Below are positions 16,345 through 25,546 of a DNA stretch of 64,000 bases, one piece after another; position 1 is the first letter of the stretch, and each line of letters opens with the position of its first letter. Both the position numbers and the translations under genes were made by a program. The notes under the pieces are model-generated. The model saw nothing but the letters and a program-made list of their open reading frames with translations, was not told where the DNA came from and made no database searches. The stretch lies in assembly GCA_944323505.1 (NCBI GenBank), contig CALUST010000006.1:1-64000 (forward strand). Reading direction: 5' to 3'. This DNA is from an uncultured Bacteroidales bacterium. GTDB taxonomy: Bacteria > Bacteroidota > Bacteroidia > Bacteroidales > UBA932.

Positions 16345-19245
16345 ATGAGAAAACTTCTTTTACTGATGGCGGCGGTCACAGCGATTGCCGTCACTGCCTG
16401 CTCACAGTACAAGTACGAGACTGTGAAAGGGGATCCTCTCGGGACAAGAATCTACACTCTGGACAACGGTCTGAAAGTGTACATGAGCGTCAACAAGGAG
16501 ACGCCGCGTATCCAGACCTACATCGCTGTAAAGGTCGGAGGCAAGAACGACCCGTCCGAGACGACAGGACTCGCACACTATTTCGAGCACCTGATGTTCA
16601 AGGGGACACCGAACTACGGGACATCGGACTATGCTGCTGAAAAGCCTATGCTCGATGAGATAGAAAGGCTGTTCGAAGTGTACCGGCAGACTGAAGACGA
16701 GGCTGAAAGAACGGAAATCTACCGACAGATAGACTCCATCAGCTATGAGGCCTCCAAAATCGCCATCCCGAACGAATATGACAAACTCATGTCCATCATA
16801 GGCGCACAGGGTACGAATGCATTCACGTCAAAAGACATGACGGTATATGTGGAAGACATACCTTCCAATGAGATTGAGAACTGGGCACGCATCGAGGCTG
16901 ACAGGTTCAAGAACCCTGTCATCAGAGGCTTCCACACGGAACTGGAGACAATCTATGAGGAGAAGAACATGTCCCTGACACAGGACGCCCGGAAAGTGTC
17001 CGAGGCCATGGATGCCGCCCTCTTCCCACACCATCCTTACGGGACTCAGACAGTGCTCGGGACACAGGAGCACCTGAAGAACCCGTCCATCACAAACGTG
17101 AAGAACTATCACAAGACCTACTATGTACCTAACAACATGGCCATCTGCCTCTCCGGAGACTTCGATCCGGACGAGATGGTGACAGTCATCGAAAGATACT
17201 TCGGGGACATGGTGCCGAATCCTGACATCCCTACCCTCGAATACGAAAAGGAACAGCCGATAACCTCCCCGGTGGTAAAGAAAGTCTACGGGCTTGAAGC
17301 CGAAAACATCACCTTGGGATGGAGACTTCCTGAGGCTGTCGACAAGTCCAACGATGTGGCAAACATAGTAAGCTCCATACTGTACAACGGACAGGCAGGT
17401 CTCATAGACCTCGACCTGATACAGCAGCAGAAGGTGCTCTCGGCATACGCCTACAACAGCAACCAGCCTGACTACGGGTCATTCATCGTATCCGCCCGTC
17501 CAAAGGACGGCCAGACCTTGGACCAGGTACGTGACCTGCTTCTCGAAGAGGTGGCCAGACTCCGCAGCGGAGACTTTGACGAGGGGCTCATCGAAGCCAC
17601 TGTCAACAACTACAAGATGTACATGATGCAAAACTATGAAGACAATGAGAACAGGGCCATGCTCTATGTCATGTCTTTCATCAACGGCTCGGACTGGGCT
17701 GATGAAGTGCAGATGCTCGACAGGATGTCGCAAATCACCAAACAGGATGTCGTTGACTGGGCGAATGAATACCTCGGGGCAGAAAGTTATGTAGCCGTGT
17801 ACAAACTCCAGGGCGAGGACAAGACAGTCCAGAAGATAGCGGCGCCAAAGATTACTCCGATTGTCACCAACAGGGACAAGCAGAGCGCATTCCTGACAGA
17901 GATTCAGGACACTCCAGTCAAGCCGGTTGAGCCTGTGTTCGTGGACTACTCAAAGGATATGTCAAAGTTCGAGGCGCGTCCGGGAGTGGAGGTCCTCTAC
18001 AAGCAGAATGAGATGAACGACCTGTTCACATTGATCTATGTATTCAATACAGGTACAGAGACAGACCCTGCCCTCAACCTTGCTGCTGACTACATCTCAT
18101 ATCTCGGCACGGAAGATATGCCGGCAGAGGAGATAGGCTCAAGAATGTATGACATCGCCTGCTCGTTCTCAATATATGCCGGGTCGAACCAGACATCAGT
18201 CCGCATATCAGGTCTGAGCGAGAATATGGGAGAGGCAATGGACATGGTAGAGAGCCTCATCACTGAAGCCGAGGCAGATGAAGCCATCCTCGCGAACCTG
18301 AAATCCGACCTGCTCAGAAGCCGGGCAAATGCGAAACTCAGCCAGGGAGCATGTTTCGGTGCTCTCCAGACCTATATGCTGTACGGGCCTGACTTCATTG
18401 AAAGGACCGTGCTTGACAACGATGCTGTCGAAGATCTCACATCGGAGGAACTCCTCGGCAAGATCCGCGGTCTGATGGGCAAGCAGCACGAGGTGCTCTA
18501 TTACGGGCCGCAGAGCAAGAAGGAGTTCCAGACCTCGCTTGACAGTCATCACAAGACTGCAGCAGAACTCCAGCCTCTTGAGAAGAAGTTCACAAAGTGT
18601 CTTGAAGTAGACAAGCAGAATGTCATACTCGCCCAATACGATGCAAAACAGCTCTACATGATGCAGTATTCGGACAGGGGCGAGAAGCTCCAGATTGCAG
18701 ACGAGCCTGGAATCGCTCTCTATAACAACTATTTCGGAGGCGGGATGAACAGCATAGTGTTCCAGGAGATGAGGGAGGCAAGAGGGCTTGCATACACTGC
18801 CCAGGCCATGCTTGCTTCTCCGTATTTCCTTGACGGGGACTACTTCTACCTTGCATTCATCGCGACACAGAATGACAAATTGAGACAGGCTGTGGAGGCA
18901 TTTGACGAGATCATCAACGACATGCCGGAGTCGCAGGCAGCGTTCGACATTGCCAAGGAGTCCATGATCAACAAGCTGCGCACCAAGCGTGTCGTCCGTG
19001 ACCAGGTGCTCTGGAACTATCTCAACGACAGGGACCTCGGGCTGTCAGAGTCTCTCGACAGGCAGATATTCGAAGCCGTACAGACCATGACCCTTGAAGA
19101 TGTCAAGGCAATCCAGGAGAAATGGGTGAAAGGACGTTGCTATACCTACGGAATCCTCGGGGACAAGAAAGACATCGACATCAGTTATCTGAAGACCCTC
19201 GGACCTGTCAAGGAAGTATCTCCAGAAGAAATATTCGGGTACTGA
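16345..19245 (+). CDS. M16-family zinc metallopeptidase lipoprotein (pitrilysin/insulinase type)
   Basis: A 966-residue secreted peptidase. A signal peptide of about 18 residues ends in a lipobox (AVTAC, Cys19), so the protein is a lipoprotein. The inverted zinc motif HxxEH is HYFEH (His78, Glu81, His82). The glutamate-rich ETIYEEKN segment near 205 supplies the third ligand. The protein contains two M16 halves (about 35-500 and 530-960). The second half lacks HxxEH, as is normal for single-chain M16 enzymes, and ends with the substrate-contacting NNYFGGGMNSIVFQEMREARGLAY-type segment near 795. Its likely role is degradation of peptides in the periplasm or at the cell surface. It is a single transcription unit between two terminators. 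Confidence 0.93.
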   Translation: MRKLLLLMAAVTAIAVTACSQYKYETVKGDPLGTRIYTLDNGLKVYMSVNKETPRIQTYIAVKVGGKNDPSETTGLAHYFEHLMFKGTPNYGTSDYAAEKPMLDEIERLFEVYRQTEDEAERTEIYRQIDSISYEASKIAIPNEYDKLMSIIGAQGTNAFTSKDMTVYVEDIPSNEIENWARIEADRFKNPVIRGFHTELETIYEEKNMSLTQDARKVSEAMDAALFPHHPYGTQTVLGTQEHLKNPSITNVKNYHKTYYVPNNMAICLSGDFDPDEMVTVIERYFGDMVPNPDIPTLEYEKEQPITSPVVKKVYGLEAENITLGWRLPEAVDKSNDVANIVSSILYNGQAGLIDLDLIQQQKVLSAYAYNSNQPDYGSFIVSARPKDGQTLDQVRDLLLEEVARLRSGDFDEGLIEATVNNYKMYMMQNYEDNENRAMLYVMSFINGSDWADEVQMLDRMSQITKQDVVDWANEYLGAESYVAVYKLQGEDKTVQKIAAPKITPIVTNRDKQSAFLTEIQDTPVKPVEPVFVDYSKDMSKFEARPGVEVLYKQNEMNDLFTLIYVFNTGTETDPALNLAADYISYLGTEDMPAEEIGSRMYDIACSFSIYAGSNQTSVRISGLSENMGEAMDMVESLITEAEADEAILANLKSDLLRSRANAKLSQGACFGALQTYMLYGPDFIERTVLDNDAVEDLTSEELLGKIRGLMGKQHEVLYYGPQSKKEFQTSLDSHHKTAAELQPLEKKFTKCLEVDKQNVILAQYDAKQLYMMQYSDRGEKLQIADEPGIALYNNYFGGGMNSIVFQEMREARGLAYTAQAMLASPYFLDGDYFYLAFIATQNDKLRQAVEAFDEIINDMPESQAAFDIAKESMINKLRTKRVVRDQVLWNYLNDRDLGLSESLDRQIFEAVQTMTLEDVKAIQEKWVKGRCYTYGILGDKKDIDISYLKTLGPVKEVSPEEIFGY

Positions 19246-19264
19246 TACAGACCTTCATAAAAAT

Positions 19265-19297
19265 AAAAAATACACCCCGTCTGGGGTGTATTTTTTT
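19265..19297 (+). terminator. Terminator of the M16 peptidase gene
   Basis: The stem AAAAAATACACCCC/GGGGTGTATTTTTT has a four-base GTCT loop and a T-run, 20 bases after the stop. Confidence 0.9.
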
Positions 19298-19551
19298 ATT
19301 GACTATCCGGTAATGGTGCAAAAAATAGTTGGTAAAACATCCATAACCAACTGATAGATATATCTATATAGTAACTTTGATGAAACCGGTTTCATCAAAG
19401 TTACTTTTTTTATGGTAAAATCGCGAACAGAAAAGTGTCCGGAATGCGGGTCCCTCCCGTTCACGAGGCCACGGGCGGCCACGCCGTCCGAAATTTCACG
19501 GCCTGCAATTTTTCCGTGGCAATAATGCGGTTATGTATCAGGAAATCCATC
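19298..19551. other. Gene-free interval with two hairpins, possible small RNA
   Basis: No convincing coding sequence. A 7-bp inverted repeat (AGTTGGT at 19328-19334 with ACCAACT at 19346-19352) is followed by A+T-rich sequence and a perfect 36-base palindrome with a T-run (19370-19411). The layout resembles a small RNA with its own terminator, but I see no TAnnTTTG promoter before it. The rest, to 19551, is G+C-rich with small inverted repeats and lies downstream of the minus-strand walJ-like gene. Confidence 0.35.
19370..19411 (+). terminator. Perfect 36-base palindrome followed by T-run
   Basis: AGTAACTTTGATGAAA at 19370-19385 is exactly complementary to 19390-19405 around CCGG, so the whole 36 bases are self-complementary. 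Seven Ts follow on the plus strand. It is the second plus-strand terminator within 110 bases after the M16 gene. On the minus strand no T-run follows. Confidence 0.6.
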
Positions 19552-20346
19552 TTAGAGTATGAACAGCGGCGATGGGGTCCTGCGCGGAAGGCAGCGGAGA
19601 GCCACAGTGCCTTTCTCCACTCCAAGAGAGGCAAGGGCGTCCGATGCAGATGCAAAAGCCATATCCGGAGTATTGTTGTTCTCGCTCAGATGACACAGGA
19701 AGATGTTGCGCAGGCCGGGATGCCAGAAACGCCTTATCGCCGATGCGCACTCGTCATTGCTGAGATGCCCGTTTCCCTGGACAATCCTCATCTTGAGTTC
19801 GTAAGTGTAGGGACCGGCCATCAGCATCCCGATGTCATAATTGGACTCCACCACCACAGTGTCAGCCTGTGAGGCCAGGCTGACAGCCTCGTCTGTCATG
19901 CGTCCTATATCAGTCATTATGACGAACTTGTGTCCGGACATCGATATCGCATATCCGACTGTCTGGGTGGCGTCATGCGGCACCTCAAAATACCTGACGG
20001 AAGCAAGGCCGACATCATTCCAGACGCCCTCTTCAAGCACTCTTGAGCAACCGCTGAACCACATTGATGTAAATGTGTGGCGCATCAGGGCGACACGCAA
20101 TGCGGGTGCGGTATAGACTAGCTTATGAAGTCTCTTGCAGAATGGTCCGAGATGCCTGATATGGTCCAGATGATCGTGCGTCACCAGTACCGCGCTGAAC
20201 GAATCCAGAGACAGGCCGTTCTCCTCAAGGCTCTTCCGGAGCCTTCTGATGCTGACCCCGGCATCTATGAGCAGACCGTCATCCCCAGTCCCGAGATAAT
20301 AGCAGTTGCCGCAGCTGCCGCTTGACAGACTCATGAACTTCACCAT
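19552..20346 (-). CDS. MBL-fold metallohydrolase, WalJ/YycJ type
   Basis: A 264-residue protein opening VKFMSLSSGSCGNCYYLG, the signature of the YycJ/WalJ group. The metal motif is VLVTHDHLDHIRHLG near residue 57. Further ligands lie in RYFEVPHDATQTVGY and IMTDIGRMTD, then GNGHLSNDE and FLCHLSENN near the C-terminus. WalJ-type proteins have been linked to DNA metabolism and cell-wall coordination in Firmicutes; in Bacteroidota the role is not defined. The ATG at 20346 shares one base with the stop of the upstream HAD gene (TGATG), so the two are translationally coupled. It is the last gene of a three-gene minus-strand operon. Confidence 0.88.
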   Translation of the reverse strand: MVKFMSLSSGSCGNCYYLGTGDDGLLIDAGVSIRRLRKSLEENGLSLDSFSAVLVTHDHLDHIRHLGPFCKRLHKLVYTAPALRVALMRHTFTSMWFSGCSRVLEEGVWNDVGLASVRYFEVPHDATQTVGYAISMSGHKFVIMTDIGRMTDEAVSLASQADTVVVESNYDIGMLMAGPYTYELKMRIVQGNGHLSNDECASAIRRFWHPGLRNIFLCHLSENNNTPDMAFASASDALASLGVEKGTVALRCLPRRTPSPLFIL

Positions 20347-20972
20347 CACAAAGCCACCTCCAAAGCATCTGACACTAAAGTCTTCAGATCAGTACCAGGT
20401 GTATACAGGACAGATTTCATCCCTTCTGCCGCGGCAGCATCGATATTGGCCTGCGAGTCATCTATGAACAGCATCTCCTCTGCCGGAATCCCTACTGAGG
20501 ATATGACCGCCTTATATATCCGTTCTGACGGCTTCAGCATCTTCATCTGATACGAGAGGAACTGCCTCCTGAATATCAGATCCATAGGTATCCCTGACTC
20601 CCGGAAAATCTCACGGCAACGCACCATGGATATGCCGTTGTTGTTGCTGAGGAGATACAGGTCATACCCGAATGACAGCCTTTTCAGCAGGTCTGCCTTG
20701 TAGCCTTCTATCCCGGTCAGCAACGACCACATTGCCCGGTCCACATCATGTGCCGTGGCTCCCGACCTGGCCTTGGAGAGTATCCTGTTCCTGAAGTCAT
20801 CCTCGGATATAAGTCCCTCCTCCAGTTCAGAATAGAACCCTTTCTGATGGCAGGCGTCAAGGATGTCATCTATCCCCTCATATCCGACCTCCTCCACGAA
20901 TGTCTTCTTGCATCTTTCGAGATCAAGGTCCACCAGGACCCCTCCCATATCGAAAATTATGGCTTTTATCAT
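20346..20972 (-). CDS. HAD superfamily (subclass IA) hydrolase/phosphatase
   Basis: A 208-residue haloacid-dehalogenase-fold protein. Motif I is IIFDMGGVLVDLD, with the nucleophile Asp8. Its second motif-I residue is Gly10 rather than Asp, as in YihX-type and epoxide-hydrolase-N-type HADs, so classic acid/base chemistry may differ. Motif II is LYLLSNNNG, the motif III lysine is in KMLKPSERIY, and motif IV is MLFIDDSQANIDAA. A four-helix cap fills residues about 15-85. Typical relatives remove phosphate from sugar phosphates or FMN; the substrate is unknown. It lies 18 bases after the TPR gene and overlaps the MBL gene. Confidence 0.85.
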   Translation of the reverse strand: MIKAIIFDMGGVLVDLDLERCKKTFVEEVGYEGIDDILDACHQKGFYSELEEGLISEDDFRNRILSKARSGATAHDVDRAMWSLLTGIEGYKADLLKRLSFGYDLYLLSNNNGISMVRCREIFRESGIPMDLIFRRQFLSYQMKMLKPSERIYKAVISSVGIPAEEMLFIDDSQANIDAAAAEGMKSVLYTPGTDLKTLVSDALEVAL

Positions 20973-20990
20973 ATCATTCTCCTGATTGTC

Positions 20991-23039
20991 CTACTGCTCC
21001 TCCTCGCAGTATTTCTTTATCACACTATAAGCATCGGAGACTCCCAATTCCCCGGCCCTGGACAGGTCGATACACCCCTTTTCCCTGTCTTTCAGATAGA
21101 TGAGCACAAGTCCCCTGTTGAAATACGCATCTCCCATATACGGGAACAGTTCTATTGCCCTGGTATAGCTTTCTATTGATGAGACATGCTCTGACGCCAG
21201 GCAGTACAGATTGCCGAGATTGAACATGATGTACGGGATGTCCGGGACAATCTCCGCAGCCTTGGACATGTCGGCAATCGCCTCCGAATAATCATACTGA
21301 CGGCTCACCTGATCCCTCACGCGCGCCCTCGTGGTGCCTGCATCATCCATGGTCAGCACCTGCACATTGCTCTCGATAGACGAAATGAAATCTATCATCT
21401 CGGCCCTCAGGACTCCGCGGTTCATATAATAGAAAGCATTGTAATACTTCCTGACATCTGTCACAGGCCCGTTGTCAGAGACACTCCCGTACAGCCTCTC
21501 CCCTTCCGACACGGCCTTGTCATAATAATCCAGGGCGGAGTTGAACTGCCTGCCTGCCGACTCATACATGGCACGCATAAAGGCATTCTCCGGGCTGGCG
21601 ACAGCCTTGTCCCCGTAGATTGCCTCTTCCACAACCGGCATCAGCGACCTGTCGCAGAGAGTATCCGCACAGGCAATCGCGATACCTACAGGAGACATGG
21701 AGATGAACCTGTCTATCAGAGGATTCTCATACCTCCGCTCCAGTGCGTATTCCACATTCTCCCGTCCCGGCGCAAGCACGAACTTGTAGAGAGGCCTGAG
21801 CCTTATGTCGATGTCCCTGTGCTGCAGGAGTTCGTCATTGAAGTCCTTCTGCGCGAACTCGGCATCAAGAGCCAGCAGCGAACTGTACTTTCTGGTGGTA
21901 TCGGCAAATGAAGAGGCATTCTCTTTCGTGGCTTCACGGTATTCCGCCACCTTCTTCCGAGCGGTGTCATAATCCTCCTTCGATGACTTGTAGTCTCCGA
22001 GCATATTCTTGACATAGGCCCTGTTCATATACGCCTTGGCAAAATCAGGATACAGTTCTATGGCCCTGTCATAGTCCTCAAGGGCGTCCTGCCACCTTCC
22101 CATCTCTATGAACACGGATGCCCTGTTGAAATAGGCAAGGACATTGTCCGGATTGATGTTCAGCACCCTGTCCATATCCGACAGCGCGCCCTCGTATTCC
22201 CCGACCTGTGCACGGATGAGGCCTCTGTTATACAAGGTGAGGGCATTTCCAGGCTCATCCCGGAGCACGCGGTTGAGATCCGCCATTGCGCCGATATAGT
22301 CCTGCTCGTCATACAGCATTATGGCCCGGTTGAAATAGGCGTATGTATTGGTCGTGTCAAGTTCTATAGCCTTGTCCATATCTGCAATTGCCTTGTCATA
22401 CCTGTCCTGGGAGGCATACAGACGCCCTCGCCGGATATATCCCTCAGGATCAAAGCGATCAAGACGTATTGCCATATTGTAGTCCGACATCGCCTTCAGG
22501 GTATCTCCGAGAAACAGATAGCTCGCCCCTCTGTTAAGGTATGCGGAAGGGTCCTTCGGCTCCTTCCTGATATAACGGTTGAAGTCCGACACCGCCTTGT
22601 CGAACTGCTGGGAAAGGAAATATGTGACACCACGGCTGAAATACAGCCCGATGAACCCCGGGCGGAGGTCTATGGCCCGCTGCAGATCATCAAGAGCTTC
22701 ATTGTACTTTCCGAAACGGCTGTATGTTATGGCCCTGTAATGGTAACCTGACGTGAAGACAGGATTGAGCCTGACCGAAGTGTCAAAGTCCTGTTGTGCC
22801 CCGCGAAGGTCTCCGAGGTTGTATTTTGCTATGCCTCTGAAGAAGAATGTCCAATAGTCAGTCGTATCCAGCCGTGCCAGCACGTTGAAATTCTCGATTG
22901 CAAGTGAATACTTGCCGTCCGCCAGCGCCTGCCTGCCCCTGAACAGGAACACATCCTTGTCATATTGGGCATAGGCCATGATTCCCGGGACGGAAAACAT
23001 GACAGTCACAGCCAGCAACAATTTGACGACAACACGCAT
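20991..23039 (-). CDS. Secreted tetratricopeptide-repeat protein
   Basis: A 682-residue protein. An N-terminal signal peptide (MRVVVKLLLAVTVMFSVPG, then an AYAQ cleavage region) precedes about ten consecutive TPR units spanning residues 25-375. These repeat a pattern such as AYFNRAxxxxExGxWxDALxDYDRAIEL every 34 residues. A less regular region follows (about 375-590), then two more TPRs near the C-terminus (AEIVPDIPYIMFNLGNLY onwards). It is presumably a periplasmic or surface scaffold for protein-protein contacts; no enzyme motif is visible. I start at the ATG at 23037-23039, which gives a clean signal peptide. An upstream extension to 23111 would place charged sequence before it. It is the first gene of the operon with the HAD and WalJ-like genes. 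Confidence 0.88.
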   Translation of the reverse strand: MRVVVKLLLAVTVMFSVPGIMAYAQYDKDVFLFRGRQALADGKYSLAIENFNVLARLDTTDYWTFFFRGIAKYNLGDLRGAQQDFDTSVRLNPVFTSGYHYRAITYSRFGKYNEALDDLQRAIDLRPGFIGLYFSRGVTYFLSQQFDKAVSDFNRYIRKEPKDPSAYLNRGASYLFLGDTLKAMSDYNMAIRLDRFDPEGYIRRGRLYASQDRYDKAIADMDKAIELDTTNTYAYFNRAIMLYDEQDYIGAMADLNRVLRDEPGNALTLYNRGLIRAQVGEYEGALSDMDRVLNINPDNVLAYFNRASVFIEMGRWQDALEDYDRAIELYPDFAKAYMNRAYVKNMLGDYKSSKEDYDTARKKVAEYREATKENASSFADTTRKYSSLLALDAEFAQKDFNDELLQHRDIDIRLRPLYKFVLAPGRENVEYALERRYENPLIDRFISMSPVGIAIACADTLCDRSLMPVVEEAIYGDKAVASPENAFMRAMYESAGRQFNSALDYYDKAVSEGERLYGSVSDNGPVTDVRKYYNAFYYMNRGVLRAEMIDFISSIESNVQVLTMDDAGTTRARVRDQVSRQYDYSEAIADMSKAAEIVPDIPYIMFNLGNLYCLASEHVSSIESYTRAIELFPYMGDAYFNRGLVLIYLKDREKGCIDLSRAGELGVSDAYSVIKKYCEEEQ

Positions 23040-23075
23040 CGGAGACAAAAATTTCCTTTTACTGCTTAATTTTCT

Positions 23076-23116
23076 TATTTTTGGGTCGCCCGAAAAGCGA
23101 CCAAGTTGCAAATATA
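23076..23116. promoter_or_regulatory. Divergent promoter elements between the TPR operon and the M28-like gene
   Basis: Plus strand: TATTTTTG at 23076-23083 with a weak TTTC about 20 bases upstream. Minus strand: TATATTTG (23109-23116 read in reverse). Between them a 6-bp inverted repeat (GGTCGC at 23084-23089 with GCGACC at 23097-23102) falls within both predicted transcript starts. It could be a shared operator or a leader hairpin. Confidence 0.45.
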
Positions 23117-23126
23117 ATCATTTATC

Positions 23127-24161
23127 ATGCCTACACAGACAAATTACGGCAAAAAATATCCGTCAGCAGGACTTTTGTTCGCACTGGCAGTCATGTTGTC
23201 ATACGTCCATGACGCATCGGCCCAAAGCGCCTGGACAACGAATGACAATGCCGCCCACAATGTGGTGTGGGAAGAAAAACTGAACAGGAGGATAGAATTC
23301 CTTGCCGACTCCATCTGCGGAGGACGGGCCACAGGAAGCAGAGGCGGGAACGAGGCTGCATTCTGGCTTGTACGGACATTCAGCGACGCCGGCCTGCTGC
23401 CGTTCGGCGGCAGTTATGCAAAGCACGTCTTCGCTGGGCAGGGTCTTGTGGGGCACAACATCGTCGGCATGATTCCCGGCTCAAGGAAATCCCCGTGCTC
23501 CTCATATATTATCGTGGGTGCGCACTACGACCACCTCGGCACTATCCGTGGGAAGCTGTTTCCGGGAGCAGACAGCAACGCTTCGGGTACAGTGGCGATG
23601 ACCGGTCTCGCAGAAATGTTCTCGGCAATGAAACTTCTCGGGAAAGTCTACAGGCAGAACATCATTTTCGTCGCGTTCGACGCCTACGGGATGGACAGGG
23701 GCGGGTCAAAAGCCTTCTGGAGAATGATAGAGAACGGCATGCTCACCGACCCGCTCAGCGGGGAGACGGTCACACCTGACAAAATCTCCCTCATGGTCAA
23801 CCTGGACCAGATCGGGAGCTCCCTGGCGCCGCTCGCCTCAGGACGGGAAGACTACCTCATCATGCTCGGGAATGAAAGGCTCCCCGCCAGATACAGGGAA
23901 CTCATCTCGATGTGCAACATATTCTACGGGACAGGGCTTGAACTGTCGCACACATATTACGGGAGCGAGTCATTCACCAGGATATTCAGCACGCTGTCAG
24001 ACCAGAAAGTGTTCATTGAGAACGGCATACCGGCCGTCCTGTTCACCTCCGGCATCACAATGCGCACCAACAACACTTCCGACACCCCCGAATCCCTCAA
24101 TATGGCAGTGCTGAGAAAAAGGATAATACTCATCTTCCACTGGCTTGAAAAGATGATGTAG
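23127..24161 (+). CDS. Secreted M28-fold protein, probable inactive peptidase homologue
   Basis: A 344-residue protein with an N-terminal signal peptide (about residues 14-33, ending DASAQ) and an M28 aminopeptidase domain. Two zinc ligands are in place, His133 (GAHYDHLG) and Asp149 (GADSNASGT), plus Asp227 in NLDQIG. The segment that normally reads F-S-G-E-E with the catalytic and ligand glutamates reads FDAYG (184-188) here. The final ligand His, expected after the G-I-P...T-G stretch, is replaced in SGITMRTNNTSDTPES. The fold is kept but catalysis as an M28 peptidase is doubtful. It may bind peptides or amino sugars, or use other residues. It is monocistronic and precedes the glycan cluster. 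Confidence 0.85.
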   Translation: MPTQTNYGKKYPSAGLLFALAVMLSYVHDASAQSAWTTNDNAAHNVVWEEKLNRRIEFLADSICGGRATGSRGGNEAAFWLVRTFSDAGLLPFGGSYAKHVFAGQGLVGHNIVGMIPGSRKSPCSSYIIVGAHYDHLGTIRGKLFPGADSNASGTVAMTGLAEMFSAMKLLGKVYRQNIIFVAFDAYGMDRGGSKAFWRMIENGMLTDPLSGETVTPDKISLMVNLDQIGSSLAPLASGREDYLIMLGNERLPARYRELISMCNIFYGTGLELSHTYYGSESFTRIFSTLSDQKVFIENGIPAVLFTSGITMRTNNTSDTPESLNMAVLRKRIILIFHWLEKMM

Positions 24162-24213
24162 ATTTTCTAACTTTGTAAAGTTGCGCCACAAATCCGAATT
24201 TTCGGCTTTACAA
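24145..24213 (+). promoter_or_regulatory. Promoter and structured leader of the glycan gene cluster
   Basis: TTGA at 24145-24148, a 19-base spacer and TAACTTTG at 24168-24175 match the Bacteroidetes consensus. The leader forms a nested inverted repeat: TTGTAAAG (24173-24180) pairs with CTTTACAA (24206-24213), and CCGAA/TTCGG (24194-24198 with 24201-24205) stacks inside. The promoter overlaps the end of the M28-like gene by a few bases only. Confidence 0.55.
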
Positions 24214-24262
24214 TTGGAGAATACAGTATGACTAATCCGGGGTATCTTAAATAAGTGTTCAC

Positions 24263-25534
24263 ATGAAAAAGAAGTTGGCCTTTGTTTCTGTAAGATACGG
24301 TCTCAATATTAACGGCGGTGCAGAATTACATTGCCGCATGCTGGCAGAACGCCTGAAACCGGAATATGATATTGACATTCTGACTACCTGTGTAGTTGAC
24401 TACATTTCCGGAGAAAACTCACTGGATGAAGGCATTGAAGAGATAAACGGGATCACGGTCAGAAGATTCCGCACCAACGGATGTAATTCGGCAAAAGAAT
24501 CTCTATTCCTGAAAAAAGTCAACCCTGTCAGAAGGTTCAGAATGTTTCTTCACAGAATTGGCATATTGAGATATGTGTCATGCTTCGTAAAAACATGGAA
24601 ATGGCGGCTCCAAGACGATAAGGAAGCGCAAAAATATGACACATTTTATTCAGACGGACTGATTTCATATATAGCCGGGCATAAAAATGATTATGATGCA
24701 TTTATAATTTTCAGTTCCAATTTCTCCCTCTTTTATTTCGCAGCAATGGCTGCAGGAGAAAAAACACTTGCCATACCGTTGCTGCATTATATGAAAACTT
24801 CATTCAGACCATATCTGACTCAAGCGTTCTCTGAAGTCCGCCATATATGCTTTAACACTCCAGCTGAATTTCATTTGGCTGAAAGCATTTTCGGCCCGTT
24901 AAAAGCAAAGTCATCAGTTGTAGGGGTCGGAATTGAAGTTGTCGAACCTGCTTCTTGGGATCTGACCCAAAAGCAGTTTGGCCTGCCGGACAGGTACATA
25001 CTGTTCATAGGACGTGTTGACAGGGACAAGACCGGAGACATGCTTTCATACTATTCAGAATATAAAGAACTATGCAAAGACAAGGCCTTGCCCCTTGTCG
25101 TTATCGGAAATGTCTATGAAAAAGATGCCATCGACAAAAACGTGATATCAACAGGCTTCATATCAGACAATCAGAAACGGGCCATCTTACAGCATGCGAC
25201 AGTCCTGCTGAACCCGTCCAAATATGAGAGTCTGTCCCTGGTTTTGTTGGAAGCCCTATATGATTGTGTCCCTACTCTGGTCAACGGGCATTGCAATGTA
25301 TTCAGAGACCACAATAAAAGAAGCAAGGGAGCAGTGGCAATATACCGGAACAAACGTGATTTCATCAATAAGCTTGTCCAAATCTCAACGGATGCCGGTC
25401 TCAGAAATTATATGAAGACTGAAGGCAAAAAATATATGACAGCCAATTACGACTGGGATATAATCATTGCAAAATTACAGACTGCCATTGAAACTGTCTG
25501 CAATCGCAACTGCCGTCAGAATACGAACTGTTAA
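24263..25534 (+). CDS. Glycosyltransferase family 4 protein
   Basis: A 423-residue GT-B-fold transferase. The N-terminal half has FVSVRYGLNINGGAELHCRMLAERL, the usual acceptor-side glycine-rich loop. The C-terminal half has YILFIGRVDRDKTGD near residue 248, a VVIGNVYEKD strand and the donor-binding NPSKYESLSLVLLEALYDCVPTLV segment with its paired glutamates (E-x7-E). Donor and acceptor sugars cannot be predicted. It is the first gene of the plus-strand glycan cluster, 13 bases before the next gene. Composition is much more A+T-rich than the flanking housekeeping genes, consistent with horizontal acquisition. Confidence 0.88.
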   Translation: MKKKLAFVSVRYGLNINGGAELHCRMLAERLKPEYDIDILTTCVVDYISGENSLDEGIEEINGITVRRFRTNGCNSAKESLFLKKVNPVRRFRMFLHRIGILRYVSCFVKTWKWRLQDDKEAQKYDTFYSDGLISYIAGHKNDYDAFIIFSSNFSLFYFAAMAAGEKTLAIPLLHYMKTSFRPYLTQAFSEVRHICFNTPAEFHLAESIFGPLKAKSSVVGVGIEVVEPASWDLTQKQFGLPDRYILFIGRVDRDKTGDMLSYYSEYKELCKDKALPLVVIGNVYEKDAIDKNVISTGFISDNQKRAILQHATVLLNPSKYESLSLVLLEALYDCVPTLVNGHCNVFRDHNKRSKGAVAIYRNKRDFINKLVQISTDAGLRNYMKTEGKKYMTANYDWDIIIAKLQTAIETVCNRNCRQNTNC

Positions 25535-25546
25535 TTCATCAATCTT

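Noticed and set aside
19412-19525. 37-codon plus-strand frame with a CPEC motif just after the palindrome
   Set aside because: No second cysteine pair, no conserved features, directly follows a terminator; probably chance.
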